A stretch of DNA of 64,000 bases, taken from contig JAUWMV010000003.1 in NCBI GenBank assembly GCA_030613005.1, forward strand, positions 60,043 to 124,042, written 5' to 3'. This document shows, one piece after another, positions 53,810 through 63,655 of the stretch. The position numbers and the translations under genes were made by a program. How positions within the stretch are numbered: position 1 is the stretch's first letter; the number at the start of each line of letters is the position of its first letter. The DNA comes from a bacterium. Lineage in GTDB: Bacteria; UBP14; UBA6098; B30-G16. A model generated the notes under the pieces. It was not told where the DNA came from. It saw only the letters and a program-made list of their open reading frames with translations, and did no database searches.

Positions 53810-54423
53810 TGTCAAAATTTACAAAAGGATTTCTACTGGTTTTGTCATCACCATCTGGAGGTGGTAAAACCACAGTTGTCAACAAACTCTTGAAAATTCA
53901 TCCCGAGTTTGTTCTTTCTGTTTCTGCTACTACAAGACCTCCCAGAAAAAAGGAGAAGAATGGTGTCGATTATTTCTTTTTATCCGATTCTGAATTTGAC
54001 AGGAGAATTGACTATGGAGATTTTGTGGAATGGGCATGGGTTTACAATTATAGATACGGCACTCTGAAATCTCTAATCGAAAAAGGTTTGAGCGAGGATA
54101 AAGTTATACTGTTGAATACAGATGTTCAAGGAGCGGAATCAATAAAAAATGCTTATCCAAATAGCACAGTTAGAGTTTTCATTTTACCACCATCAAAGGA
54201 AGAACTTGAAAGGCGTCTCAGGAATCGAGGCTCCGATTCATTGGAGAGCATTGAAACACGATTGCAGAACTCTCTTAAAGAGGTTCAAAAGGCTTTGAAA
54301 TTTGATTATCTGGTTATAAACCATGATTTGAGGAAATGCGTTGCCTTAGTTGAGAAGATTATCCTTGTTGAGCTTTACAGACCCTATAGGGTAGCTCCTC
54401 TTGAGGGTTGGGAATTCGATTAA
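53809..54423 (+). CDS. gmk: guanylate kinase
   Basis: Phosphorylates GMP to GDP. P-loop LSSPSGGGKTTVVNKLL at about residues 13-29, then VSATTRPPRKKEKNGVDYFFLSD, GDFVEWAWVYNYRYGTLKSL, LLNTDVQGAESIKN and RLRNRGSDSLESIETRL, all standard. 204 residues. It begins in the TGATG overlap with the histidine kinase, which is an unusual neighbour and implies translational coupling. Confidence 0.96.
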   Translation: MSKFTKGFLLVLSSPSGGGKTTVVNKLLKIHPEFVLSVSATTRPPRKKEKNGVDYFFLSDSEFDRRIDYGDFVEWAWVYNYRYGTLKSLIEKGLSEDKVILLNTDVQGAESIKNAYPNSTVRVFILPPSKEELERRLRNRGSDSLESIETRLQNSLKEVQKALKFDYLVINHDLRKCVALVEKIILVELYRPYRVAPLEGWEFD

Positions 54424-54440
54424 ATAAATTGGAGGATACG

Positions 54441-55532
54441 ATGAGCAGATTGGATAAATTTGTAGATATTATGAGAAATATGCGTTTGGATGGTTTTCTA
54501 TTTATGTTTAATATGGATATTCATTATCTAACGGGGTTTACAGGTTCTGCTTGCAGTATGTGTGTTTCACCCGAACGCAGGATATTCATGACTGATTTTA
54601 GATATGAATCTCAAGCGAAACTTGAAGTTGGTGAGAAAGCCGAGATACACATTACAACATTGGAAAAGAATTATTATGATTTGCTAGATGAGCTTAATGT
54701 TTTCCAAAATGTAAAATATGTAGGATTCGATTCTAACCATACCAACTATGCGATTTATAAAAGAGTATCCAACAGGTTCAATAAAGTGAACTGGATTCCC
54801 GTTTTAAAACCCCTCGAGAAACTTCGAGAAGTTGTTGATACCGAAGAACTTCACAATATCGAAAAGGCTGCGGAAATTGCAATAAAATCTATCAAAGAGA
54901 CCTTGCCAATGCTTAAACCCGGTATAGTAGAAAAAGATTTTGCAGTTGAACTTGAATATAGAATAATGAAAAATGGAGGGCAGGAAAAATCTTTCCCAAT
55001 TATCGTAGCTTCGGGACACAGGGCAGCTCTTCCTCATGGCAGAGCATCGGATAAAGTTATCAAAAAAGGTGAGATGGTTACGATAGACTTCGGTGCATAT
55101 TATAATTATTACGCTTCTGATATTACACGGACTTTTTTTTTAGGTGAGCCATCCTCAAAATTCGAAACGATTTATAAAACGGTGTTAAAGGCACAAAAGA
55201 CAGCCATCGAGGGCATGAAAGTCGGTATGAAAGGCATGGAAATCGATGCTTTAGCTCGCGAGGTTATTAAAGATGCTGGTTATGAAGAATTTTTCGGGCA
55301 TGGGTTGGGTCATGGCTTAGGCCTTATGGTTCACGATTATCCGATTCTGAGTTCGAGAACCGAACGAATTATTCCGTCTGGAGCTGTGGTAACAGTGGAA
55401 CCGGGAATTTATATACCTGATTGGGGTGGTGTTAGAATTGAGGATGATGTTTTGCTTACCGATGATGGAATTAAAGTTTTAACTCAAGATTTACCGAAAG
55501 AATTTGAGGAAATTATTATTCCATGCAATTGA
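54441..55532 (+). CDS. M24 Xaa-Pro peptidase (aminopeptidase P/prolidase type)
   Basis: Two-metal pita-bread peptidase of 363 residues. ATG 54441 has GGAGG ahead (an upstream start in the same frame at 54408 lacks one). N-terminal creatinase-like domain, then the metal ligands: Asp in TIDFGAYY and SDITRTFF, His in GHGLGHGLGLMVHDYP, Glu in VEPGIYIP, and Glu in VRIEDDVLLT. Typical of YpdF/PepQ-like cytoplasmic proline-peptide cleavage. It lies 17 bases after gmk, so it is in the same run. Confidence 0.94.
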   Translation: MSRLDKFVDIMRNMRLDGFLFMFNMDIHYLTGFTGSACSMCVSPERRIFMTDFRYESQAKLEVGEKAEIHITTLEKNYYDLLDELNVFQNVKYVGFDSNHTNYAIYKRVSNRFNKVNWIPVLKPLEKLREVVDTEELHNIEKAAEIAIKSIKETLPMLKPGIVEKDFAVELEYRIMKNGGQEKSFPIIVASGHRAALPHGRASDKVIKKGEMVTIDFGAYYNYYASDITRTFFLGEPSSKFETIYKTVLKAQKTAIEGMKVGMKGMEIDALAREVIKDAGYEEFFGHGLGHGLGLMVHDYPILSSRTERIIPSGAVVTVEPGIYIPDWGGVRIEDDVLLTDDGIKVLTQDLPKEFEEIIIPCN

Positions 55533-55599
55533 TTCATTGAGTTTAAAAATCTGTGATCCATGCAGCATTTATGCAAAATTCAACGCAAAATATTCTATA

Positions 55600-56166
55600 A
55601 TGAAATTTAATTATCACATTAAGCCATTGATTGCTTTCATGTTATGCCTCTCGACATTGCCTATATGTGGTGAAATATCAAAACCTGAAATTGCATTTGA
55701 AAAAGCAGATAGTTCTTCACATAGTCTAACAACTGAGAATAAAAGTGAATTTAAATCCTTTGAACCAAATCCATCCTTAGCTGCTGGATTATCGTTACTT
55801 TTTCCTGGAACAGGTCAGTTTTACAGTAGGAAATATTTACACACGTTATTTTTTCTTGCAACAGAGGGAGTTCTTGTCTATTACGCTTTCGATAATTATA
55901 AAAAGGCTGAGAACTTGTGGAATAAACGAAGTAGCCTGACTCCCGGCACACCTGAATATGAAAAAGCCCGTGCTGATTTTAATCGAATTACAGCTGAAAG
56001 AAATGCGTTTTTCTGGATATTGGGGGGTGTAAAAATTCTGGATGTTGTTGATGCATATGTATGTGCTCATTTATATAATTTTGACAAAAAACTTAACTCA
56101 CCGGAAATATTAATAATCCCAGATTATGGTGGAGTGAAGATTACACTTAGCGTGAGATTTTGGTAA
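55600..56166 (+). CDS. DUF5683-like exported/membrane protein
   Basis: ATG 55600 (MKFNYHIKPLIAFMLCLS) gives a signal peptide; the open frame extends further back into the peptidase gene without a ribosome site. The core PNPSLAAGLSLLFPGTGQFYSRKYLHTLFFLA is the DUF5683-type motif of FCB proteins with two membrane or membrane-associated hydrophobic stretches. A helical linker NLWNKRSSLTPGTPEYEKARADF follows. 188 residues. Function unknown. Confidence 0.7.
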   Translation: MKFNYHIKPLIAFMLCLSTLPICGEISKPEIAFEKADSSSHSLTTENKSEFKSFEPNPSLAAGLSLLFPGTGQFYSRKYLHTLFFLATEGVLVYYAFDNYKKAENLWNKRSSLTPGTPEYEKARADFNRITAERNAFFWILGGVKILDVVDAYVCAHLYNFDKKLNSPEILIIPDYGGVKITLSVRFW

Positions 56167-56198
56167 AATGTCGAATCAAAAAATAAAAATTTGTTGGA

Positions 56199-56738
56199 TC
56201 ACGGCTTGTTAAAATCTCTTAAATATTTTCGATAATCATCTCTTAATTTCAAGAAAAATGACTGTGCAGTATCACTTTTATAATCCGCAAATGTCCACGG
56301 ATTGGGTCGATATTTTCCAGCTTGGTAAACTAATTGAATGTCAGCAAATACACTTTTTGTTATGTATATTCTGTGAGAGAAATTTTTAAACGTTGCGAGG
56401 ATAACTTTAGCTTCGGTTATGTATCCAGGATCGATATTGACGATCCTACTATACTTTTGTGAAAAATGATTTTCAATCCCAGTACAAGCCCATTTTAGCC
56501 TTACAAGTTCGTCTACATCTCTTACTTCCTTAAAAGCGATCCATAATCGTTTAAGTTGTTGTCCCATTTCGGATTTGTAATAATTAGTAAAATAATCGAA
56601 GTCGATAATCGGGGAGTGGAAAGCAATCTCATCTATCGCTTTAATGAGAATCTTGTTGAGTTGGGGTAGAACACTTTCATTTGCTGTAATTACACCGCAA
56701 TAAAAAGGAACTGGTTTGTGTATAATGGGTTTAGACAT
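56199..56738 (-). CDS. DUF4416 family protein
   Basis: A 179-residue protein with the DUF4416 pattern: VPFYCGVITANESVLPQLN, PIIDFDYFTNYYKSEMG, KLR-like RLKWACTGIENHF, RIVNIDPGYITEAKVILATFKNFSHRIYI (in parts) and YRPNPWTFADYKS. No function is assigned to this family. It is the last gene of a leftward run whose upstream members make and export LPS sugars. Confidence 0.85.
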   Translation of the reverse strand: MSKPIIHKPVPFYCGVITANESVLPQLNKILIKAIDEIAFHSPIIDFDYFTNYYKSEMGQQLKRLWIAFKEVRDVDELVRLKWACTGIENHFSQKYSRIVNIDPGYITEAKVILATFKNFSHRIYITKSVFADIQLVYQAGKYRPNPWTFADYKSDTAQSFFLKLRDDYRKYLRDFNKP

Positions 56739-56756
56739 TGTTTTTCTTGGGTCAAG

Positions 56757-58124
56757 TTAATCTATATTAACACTTTTCAAATTCATTTCATTTCGTTCTC
56801 GGGTTAGTTCATAATAAATATGGACAAGAGCAATCGAGATCCAAAGAACAAAATTCCCTGAAAAATTACCGCTAATCTGGGAAACCGAGATAGAAAATAC
56901 GAAAAACGATGCAAGAGCTAATCCCATTTCGGAATTGTGAGATTTGTTTTGACGATATCTTTTTATCAGAATCCATGCCTTAATGGATGTTATCAGAACA
57001 ATAGTCAGATAGATTAATAATCCAATTATTCCGAGTTCTACCCAAATTTCAAGAGTTAGATTGTGAGGAAAAATATTTCCATTTTTAACAAATAATTCTC
57101 TAAGAAGCATATAATAATTCCCTGAGCCTAATCCAAATATTGGCTCCTTTTTTATCTGTTCCCATGCCATTCTATAAAGATGTATTCTAACCATAACAGA
57201 TAGCTCAAGAGATTTAATAGCGAACTCAATGCGTTGGATCATTAAAAAAGCTATACCTGTTCTGACGAAATAAGCTGCAGTCATTAAAAATATTGCAGAA
57301 ATCCCGACTTTTTTCCAAATTGGAACTTTCCAAAAAATTAAATATACTAAAAGCCCTATTGCCAAACCTATTAACGAACCCCTGGTTCCTGTTTTTAATA
57401 GAAAAAACAGGCATCCGAAGAAAATAACCAATGCTATAATTTTGCTTAAGGATTGCTTATACCGATTAAAAAGCCATACCGAAAATATTGCACCCATTGC
57501 AAGACTTCTTCCGTATGAAATGGGTGGACCTTCAACTATATTAAATCGTTCCATAAATCCCATTGACATACTTTTAAATTTTATAGCAGAAATAATTAAT
57601 ATAACGGCTACAATAATTAGATAAGCTTTTATTAGTTTATTGGTTTGTTCCTCTGTTCTAATGCACATTGTCAATGAAATCATTGGTATGATACACAATA
57701 ATATCCCATGAAAATACCACTTTATAGAATATGGTGAGGGAGATGCGGTCTTAAAATAATAGATTAAATAGAATGCAAAGAATATTAATGTCAGCCATAA
57801 ACCGGAGTTGAATTTAAAATTTATTATTTCAGGTTTTTTAATCAAGAACATAATCACCGAGAAGGCGAGGAAAAGCATAAGCAGAGCCCATGATAACATG
57901 TTCATTTTTATGCCGACAGCCATATGCACAGATCGCACAAAGAAAACCCCGCAAAACGGCATTACTAAACCCAGATATGGATTTTTAATCAGTGCAAGCG
58001 TTATAAGAATAACAGCAATAATACCAAGGGGTATTGCCCAGTGTTTAAGCATTGGAAGAATTATTAGAACGAAAATTAAAAACAATAAACTCACATATTT
58101 TAGTTTATTTTGTACAATATCCAT
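56757..58124 (-). CDS. O-antigen ligase-like membrane protein (Wzy_C/WaaL)
   Basis: Polytopic inner-membrane protein of 455 residues with about 10-12 helices. It carries a periplasmic loop (VMVRIHLYRMAWEQIKKEP, GLGSGNYY, FPHNLTLEIWVELG) that fits the Wzy_C domain of O-antigen ligases or polymerases. It stands between a glycosyltransferase and a DUF4416 gene (29 and 18-base gaps), in keeping with LPS or exopolysaccharide assembly. Whether it ligates or polymerises cannot be said. Confidence 0.85.
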   Translation of the reverse strand: MDIVQNKLKYVSLLFLIFVLIILPMLKHWAIPLGIIAVILITLALIKNPYLGLVMPFCGVFFVRSVHMAVGIKMNMLSWALLMLFLAFSVIMFLIKKPEIINFKFNSGLWLTLIFFAFYLIYYFKTASPSPYSIKWYFHGILLCIIPMISLTMCIRTEEQTNKLIKAYLIIVAVILIISAIKFKSMSMGFMERFNIVEGPPISYGRSLAMGAIFSVWLFNRYKQSLSKIIALVIFFGCLFFLLKTGTRGSLIGLAIGLLVYLIFWKVPIWKKVGISAIFLMTAAYFVRTGIAFLMIQRIEFAIKSLELSVMVRIHLYRMAWEQIKKEPIFGLGSGNYYMLLRELFVKNGNIFPHNLTLEIWVELGIIGLLIYLTIVLITSIKAWILIKRYRQNKSHNSEMGLALASFFVFSISVSQISGNFSGNFVLWISIALVHIYYELTRERNEMNLKSVNID

Positions 58125-58153
58125 TGAAAGAAAAATTGGTTTTATTAATTATT

Positions 58154-59269
58154 CTATTTATTGAATAATGAAAGATATTTAGGAAGTTCTTTTTCCCAAA
58201 TGTATTTATTGTTGAATTCTTCTGCTGCTCTTGCAGATATTTCTGCCAATTCATCTGGTGAAATTTCTAGTATTTTTTGGATTTGTTCCGCTTCTGAACC
58301 AAGATCAACTAAAAAACCTGTCGTTCCATTTTCGATAAACATCGACATTCCTTTGCAATTATGTACAATAGGGATGGCTCCATAGATAACATATTCAAAG
58401 AGCTTGTTAATAGTTGTAAATTCAGCATAATCTAATGTTCTTCTGAAAAAAATTCCAAATCTTGAATCTTGTAAAAGGGGAATTAAATGATCAAATGTTC
58501 GCCAATCATTTGTGATTGTGGCTCCGTATTGCTCAAGCATTTTTATACTATCTCTAACAACCACGGGAATATCCTCTACAATTATACCGTGAAGATGAAG
58601 GTGATATCCTGTTTTGGATTCAGCTATTTTCCTCGAGATTGCAGCCAGTTCCGGAAGCCCTCGTTCTGCTGAAAGTCCGCTTAAATTTAGTATGATTTTA
58701 TTTCTTTCTAACCATGGTTTTATTGGTGAAGTTCTTTGGTAAGGGAAATTTCTAACCAGAACTGCTTTTCTGTGCCACCTTTTGAAATGTTTAATTCGGC
58801 TTTCGGCACATACAATGATAACATTGCAGAATAAAGTAAAGAAGCATTCGTAAATTTCTACTAATCGATAAACTACTGGTTTGAAAAATCGGGGAACCCA
58901 AGGTTTATTTGGTATAAACAATTCCAAAGGTTCATGACAATCATAGATAATTTTAACTCTTGGTTTGAAAATTCTAATGAATAAACTGATCCATAAAACT
59001 TCTGACACAGAAAGCTGATATGCACCTACCTTTAGAAAAAGGCTCAGAAAGAGAAGTCTTACAGTGTTTATAAATCTTAAGTATCGATTTTTGGGCTTTT
59101 TAATACTAATCCAAGAGATATTTCCTTCCGACTGTTTGATTTTCATTATATGCATTAATGCAAATACAATTTTATGTCCTTCTTTTTCGAGAGATAAAGC
59201 CTGTTTCCAGTATAGTCGGATGTCTTTGGGATCGTGATATGATGTTATAATACAAATTGTCAATTTCAA
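58154..59269 (-). CDS. GT4-type glycosyltransferase
   Basis: GT-B fold glycosyltransferase of 371 residues. Starts with ICIITSYHDPKDIRLYWKQAL, a usual acceptor-domain opening; IIYDCHEPLELF and the second-half motifs NLSGLSAERGLPELAAISRKI and FGIFFRRTLDYAEFTTINKLFEYVIYGAIPIV (in parts) are GT4-like, with the Glu of the E-x7-E region. Donor unknown. It is upstream of the O-antigen ligase-like gene in the operon. Confidence 0.85.
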   Translation of the reverse strand: MKLTICIITSYHDPKDIRLYWKQALSLEKEGHKIVFALMHIMKIKQSEGNISWISIKKPKNRYLRFINTVRLLFLSLFLKVGAYQLSVSEVLWISLFIRIFKPRVKIIYDCHEPLELFIPNKPWVPRFFKPVVYRLVEIYECFFTLFCNVIIVCAESRIKHFKRWHRKAVLVRNFPYQRTSPIKPWLERNKIILNLSGLSAERGLPELAAISRKIAESKTGYHLHLHGIIVEDIPVVVRDSIKMLEQYGATITNDWRTFDHLIPLLQDSRFGIFFRRTLDYAEFTTINKLFEYVIYGAIPIVHNCKGMSMFIENGTTGFLVDLGSEAEQIQKILEISPDELAEISARAAEEFNNKYIWEKELPKYLSLFNK

Positions 59270-59284
59270 CCTCTAACTTCTTAA

Positions 59285-60490
59285 TTAAGGAATATAAAGT
59301 AATGGTTTAACTTCGTTTCTAATTCTTAAAAAATAGATTCCTGCTGAGATATTCCCTGCACAAAACGTGTAGTTTCCATCAGAAGCGTGAGCTGTATGAA
59401 TTAAGTGTCCCTCTAAGTCGTAGATCAGAATTTCTGATGGTTCGGATACTTTAATTTGTGTGGATTCGTTAAACGGATTGGGATAAATAATCATTGGGTT
59501 TTGAGAGTTGGTTTCTCTTTTTGTCTGTTTTATCGAGTTATGTTCTATGAAGAAACTGTAAATCGAATCGTTTTCTACAGTTATGACACTGTCATCTATT
59601 GTATCTGGTCGAATGACATTTCCCTGAATATTGCCGTTCTCGAAAAGCTCGAACAGAATAAAGTGATGAAACGATCCAACATAAGGAGTTGGACAAAGCC
59701 ATGGTACTAATCTTGCTCCTGCTCCTGCAGTTATTATATAAGTTACGTCGCCGTATTGTTCATTATTGGGTTTAAATCTCGCAAATAAGTGAATATGACC
59801 GAGCAGACATAGAGAAACATTGTAGTCTCGAAGCAAATCGGTGAATCGTTCGGTGTTGCTTTCTCTTTTGTTTGGAGAATATCCATAACCTCCTAAAACT
59901 CCCAAAGTTATATACAGTTCCAAGTATGGTGGAGTGTGAGCCGCTACAATTTTATAGCCATCCCATTCATCGAGAAGATTCTCGAGCCAATCCAACTGGG
60001 AGGATGTAAACTTGTAGTAAACATTTTCTCCTGCGGAGACTGGTCCGGGTGCAGGATAGCAATTTGTTAAACATATAAAACGGTATTTCCCTATATCAAA
60101 ATAAAAATCAGGTGGACCGAAAATATCGATGAATCTGTCCCAACCAAGTTCATCGTTTATTTCGTGATTGCCCATAAGTGTTATCCATGAAACAGGTAGC
60201 GAGTCAATTATGGCAAGATAACTTGCATATCCGGCAGAATCACCGCCAGCGGCTTGATCACCAATGGAAATTGCCAAATCAAGGCTTTCAGAAATAGAAG
60301 CGATTTGTTCGACGATGCCAGTAAAGATTCGATTTATATTATAGTTATCGCTAAGAATCGCGACTTTAATCGGATAGATACCATCCCAATCGGTTTGCAC
60401 TCGGTCTATTACAACACTATTTGGATGGTTTTGAGAAAAGCAGCATCCGCAAATCGCAAGAATTATAAAAAATAAGCATCTTTTAATCAT
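59285..60490 (-). CDS. secreted metallophosphoesterase with sorting domain
   Basis: An exported calcineurin-like phosphoesterase, 401 residues. Signal peptide 1-18 (cut near CFSQ), then metal-binding motifs: SIGDQAAGGDS (D), LMGNHEINDELG (GNH), VAAHTPPY and LLGHIHLFARF (GHxH). The C-terminal domain has IYPNPFNESTQIKV and AGIYFLRIRNE, a short Por-type sorting domain. It is the first gene of the leftward run of LPS genes, an odd place for a surface phosphatase. An AGGAG site precedes the ATG. Confidence 0.87.
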   Translation of the reverse strand: MIKRCLFFIILAICGCCFSQNHPNSVVIDRVQTDWDGIYPIKVAILSDNYNINRIFTGIVEQIASISESLDLAISIGDQAAGGDSAGYASYLAIIDSLPVSWITLMGNHEINDELGWDRFIDIFGPPDFYFDIGKYRFICLTNCYPAPGPVSAGENVYYKFTSSQLDWLENLLDEWDGYKIVAAHTPPYLELYITLGVLGGYGYSPNKRESNTERFTDLLRDYNVSLCLLGHIHLFARFKPNNEQYGDVTYIITAGAGARLVPWLCPTPYVGSFHHFILFELFENGNIQGNVIRPDTIDDSVITVENDSIYSFFIEHNSIKQTKRETNSQNPMIIYPNPFNESTQIKVSEPSEILIYDLEGHLIHTAHASDGNYTFCAGNISAGIYFLRIRNEVKPLLYIP

Positions 60491-60795
60491 TTTGTCTCCT
60501 AATAAATAATATACATTATTTACTACTAAATCATAATCGATACTCGCATAAATTTCACAAGTAAATGTAACATACCTGTAGGATTAGATTATATTGAGGG
60601 AGAAAAAAAATAACATTTGAATTCGAGGACAAATATTCATAGTTTTGGAGATAAATTTACTTTTACGCTTGACAACGAACAGTTTGCCTATATAAATCAT
60701 ATTAGAAGATTAAATGTCGCAAAACTGCAAATGGTTTTCGAACTTTAAAATTTATGAATGTTCTAGTTTTTTGACAATTTATTTATCTAATTTAT
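60491..60795. other. 305-base region with the tmRNA promoter and leader
   Basis: No coding gene. The left end holds the promoter of the leftward metallophosphoesterase gene. The right part holds a sigma-70-like promoter for ssrA (given separately) and about 90 bases of presumed pre-tmRNA leader. A second TTGACA at 60771-60776 has no suitable -10. Confidence 0.45.
60669..60696 (+). promoter_or_regulatory. sigma-70-like promoter for tmRNA
   Basis: TTGACA (60669-60674), 16 bases, TATAAA (60691-60696). Transcription would start near 60703 and the 5' leader be cut by RNase P at the mature end 60796. This is the best sigma-70 promoter match I noticed in the window. Confidence 0.6.
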
Positions 60796-61146
60796 GGGGG
60801 CGATGGGCTTCGACGGTAAGAATTGAGGTTGACTGGTGCAGGACGGCCTGCGATATGCCGTAAAACTGTGGCATAAAAAATAAGTGCGAATGATTACGCA
60901 ATTGCTGCCTAATTGAGCAGCACCCTTCGCAAAGCTGGATGCTTCTGCGGTGATGCATCGAAGGGTCGGACACAGAAGCTGCTCTCGTTCAAGAGTCTCA
61001 TAGGACGGGATAAGACGCTGGGACTGGCTGGTTCAAAAGCATGTCTGATGGCGTTTGACACAGCGAGATATAAAGGTCAGACTAATCCTGTAGAGCCACC
61101 GGCTAAAGCTTATCGGACGCGGGTTCAATTCCCGCCGCCTCCACCA
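60796..61146 (+). ncRNA. ssrA: tmRNA (SsrA)
   Basis: Rescues stalled ribosomes in trans-translation. 5' GGGGGCG pairs with CGCCTCC at 61136-61142, seven pairs with G3-U70, the alanine identity wobble; the 3' CCA is encoded (61144-61146). The 5' region has GGGCTTCGACGG and the 3' has GGACGCGGGTTCAATTCCCG (T-arm). The tag begins GCG at about 60886 and reads ANDYAIAA then TAA, eight codons, with the stop in the GCTGC/GCAGC hairpin after it, as usual. The whole is 351 nt, single piece. The tag is shorter than the common ten or more codons. Confidence 0.96.
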
Positions 61147-61359
61147 ATTGCAATCGATTTTTTTCATTAATAAAAAAAGGTGAAGAAAATTATCCTTTTA
61201 AGTTACTCGAGGTAACAGTATAATTTATTTGCATCATTCTGCGACTTCTGTCTATGTTAATAATCTTTTGACTTTAAAACCGATAGTAAAACGAAAATCA
61301 AAGGTTATTTCACCGTTAATTCTCGATAAGAAAAATTGTGAATTCAGGAATTATTTGAA

Positions 61360-63555
61360 TTACCTTGCCAATGTTAATGAACCACTGCATACAATTTGCT
61401 CGTCAATTTCAATTATGTACAAATAAATTCCCGGTGGCATTGCTACTCCTTTGTCATCTGTTCCATACCATCGAGCCTGTATGCTAGCAGAGCTTCCTTT
61501 ACCTACATAAATTTTTGTAATAGGACCAACCAAATTGTAAATAAAGATATCAGCATTTTTAATACCTATTTCTGGGAATGTAAACCGAACGAAGTCGTTT
61601 ATCCCATCACTATTTGGGGTAAACGGATTAGGTCTTTCTGAGCATTTCAGTAAACATGCATGCACAGTATAGCATAAATATGAGGAATTTGGAGGACCAT
61701 ATGGGTTGAGATCAGATGCGGAAACACATATCCTGAGAGAATCCCTGGCTTCTAAAGAATCATCATATGTCATTATAACTGTATCAGCTCGAAGGTGATA
61801 ATTCGAATAATTTTCACCGTTTACTCTTATCATAACTGAAGAGTAATCGATTCCAAATCCGGGATCTTCAAGCAAAAATCGCAAAGTGAATGCGGAATCC
61901 ACGCAATCACCAATTCCTCCAATAAGTCGAATAATCGGAGACATATCCATAAGAGGGTCGTAAACAGCCCAAAAACGATAAAGTGTTGCTACATCATCAC
62001 CACCATTAAATACAACTCTATATTGAAAGTATTCCCCGAATCCTGAAATCTCCCTTGTGTCGGAGGAAATCCCCGCTATCCCGAAGAATGTACCTTGCCA
62101 TGGTTGACTATCTAATGTTGTAAGATTATTACCTGTTCGCCAATAGAACTCTATTGAATTATTAAAGGGAATGCAGGCTTCCCAACCGATATTTTTCCAC
62201 CAATGACTATTATCAATTGTAATAATTGAGGAAATTAACTCACCTTTACTTGCAAAAGATAGGAGCATCGCGTTTTCATAGATTATATGTTCGTTTTCGA
62301 ATGTGGTCATAATATCGAGGTCTGGCGTGCAGTTTGTGTCGATATCTTCAATATGTATCCAATGGCTGAATTGAAAATTTGTATGACTGCCGGGAGAATT
62401 GTCTAAAACAACTAAAGAAAATTCCAATGGCTTAGTCGGAGATTGCCGTAAATAACTGACATTTTTGAAAGAACCTACAATATCAGAGTGACCATCGAGA
62501 TCTATGTCCGATGCCATTGCACCATCTTCATTGCTCAGAAAAGATTCCTCCCAAAGTGATAGTATATCAAAATGTGAACCAGTTCCATCATTAATAAATG
62601 CTCCGAAACCTATATTTGGAAAAGGTCCTCTGGAAAAAGTTATCCCAACGACAAGGTCTAAATCGCCATCATGATCTATATCTTCAGGATAAGTACCATC
62701 AACGTAAATGTAGTCGGAACTATAGCCACTAAAAACTCGGGAAAAATTGCCATCACCGTCATTAAGATAGACTTCTAAATTCTTACAGCATTTTATTATG
62801 TCCAGGTCACCATCTCCATCCATATCGGCAAGATGAGTTCTCCATGTGTAACTTGCTGATCGGCTTATTGTTTCGGTAAAGAAATTTCCTAAACCGTCGT
62901 TTCTGAACAGGATAATTTCGGAGGTTTCGCCCCAACTAAACACTACAATATCTTGATCCCCATCTTCATCAACATCACCAATTGCAAAAGAAATAGTGGA
63001 AGTGCTTCTAAGGGTGTGCTTTAACCATGAGCCAGCATCCTGTTCATACCATATAAGTTCACCCTCAGAATGGCTTTCTGCCTTGCATAACACAACATCG
63101 ATATCATTGTCTCCATCGAGGTCTGCGCAAGAAATTAACGTTACTAATGGTGTGTCGGGAACGACATCGATATTATGAGGGATGTATGAGAAATAACCGA
63201 TTTTTTCATACCATATCGGTCTATCTGTGTATGCAATAAGATCCAGATCACCATCCATGTCAATGTCTTGTGCCCTAAATCCAATATAATATTTATACCA
63301 GGAAAGAGATATACCTGTATCTACAACATGCTTTATCCAATTACCATAATTCCACTGGGTAGCAATAAGAGATACGCTTCCAAAGGAACTTGTGGTTACA
63401 CTTTCTTTTTCAGCATATTGAGTTCCCCAAGAGAAGACGGGACCAAAAATCCCTTCACCTCCCATCCAGTCGAATTGCTCGAGCACGACATCGGAGGCAT
63501 AAGCAAATGAAAAGGAGAGAATCGATATTAACAAAATTAATTGATGTTTCTTCAT
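61360..63555 (-). CDS. FG-GAP/VCBS repeat protein with CHU_C-type C-terminal domain
   Basis: A 731-residue exported protein; ATG 63555 has AGGAAG ahead and gives a signal peptide ending FAYA-SD. At least five Ca-binding FG-GAP units are visible (DIDMDGDLDLIAYTD, DLDGDNDIDVVLCK, DVDEDGDQDIVVFS, DMDGDGDLDIIKC, DIDHDGDLDLVVG), which should form a beta propeller. An interior beta domain and the C-terminal PNPFTPNSDGINDFVRF ... MPPGIYLYIIE domain follow, the gliding/FlgD-type end linked to export. Surface binding function likely, partner unknown. It is convergent with tmRNA. Confidence 0.87.
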   Translation of the reverse strand: MKKHQLILLISILSFSFAYASDVVLEQFDWMGGEGIFGPVFSWGTQYAEKESVTTSSFGSVSLIATQWNYGNWIKHVVDTGISLSWYKYYIGFRAQDIDMDGDLDLIAYTDRPIWYEKIGYFSYIPHNIDVVPDTPLVTLISCADLDGDNDIDVVLCKAESHSEGELIWYEQDAGSWLKHTLRSTSTISFAIGDVDEDGDQDIVVFSWGETSEIILFRNDGLGNFFTETISRSASYTWRTHLADMDGDGDLDIIKCCKNLEVYLNDGDGNFSRVFSGYSSDYIYVDGTYPEDIDHDGDLDLVVGITFSRGPFPNIGFGAFINDGTGSHFDILSLWEESFLSNEDGAMASDIDLDGHSDIVGSFKNVSYLRQSPTKPLEFSLVVLDNSPGSHTNFQFSHWIHIEDIDTNCTPDLDIMTTFENEHIIYENAMLLSFASKGELISSIITIDNSHWWKNIGWEACIPFNNSIEFYWRTGNNLTTLDSQPWQGTFFGIAGISSDTREISGFGEYFQYRVVFNGGDDVATLYRFWAVYDPLMDMSPIIRLIGGIGDCVDSAFTLRFLLEDPGFGIDYSSVMIRVNGENYSNYHLRADTVIMTYDDSLEARDSLRICVSASDLNPYGPPNSSYLCYTVHACLLKCSERPNPFTPNSDGINDFVRFTFPEIGIKNADIFIYNLVGPITKIYVGKGSSASIQARWYGTDDKGVAMPPGIYLYIIEIDEQIVCSGSLTLAR

Positions 63556-63655
63556 TAACACTTCCTAAGTAACGTATAAATCTATTTAAAATAATATAAG
63601 AAAATACAGAAATAGCAAGAAAAAAACACATAATAGTGGAGTTCCAAAATAAAAA

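Noticed and set aside
60771..60800. Second promoter for tmRNA at TTGACA 60771
   Set aside because: No -10 element at proper spacing; a start at the mature 5' end would be too close.
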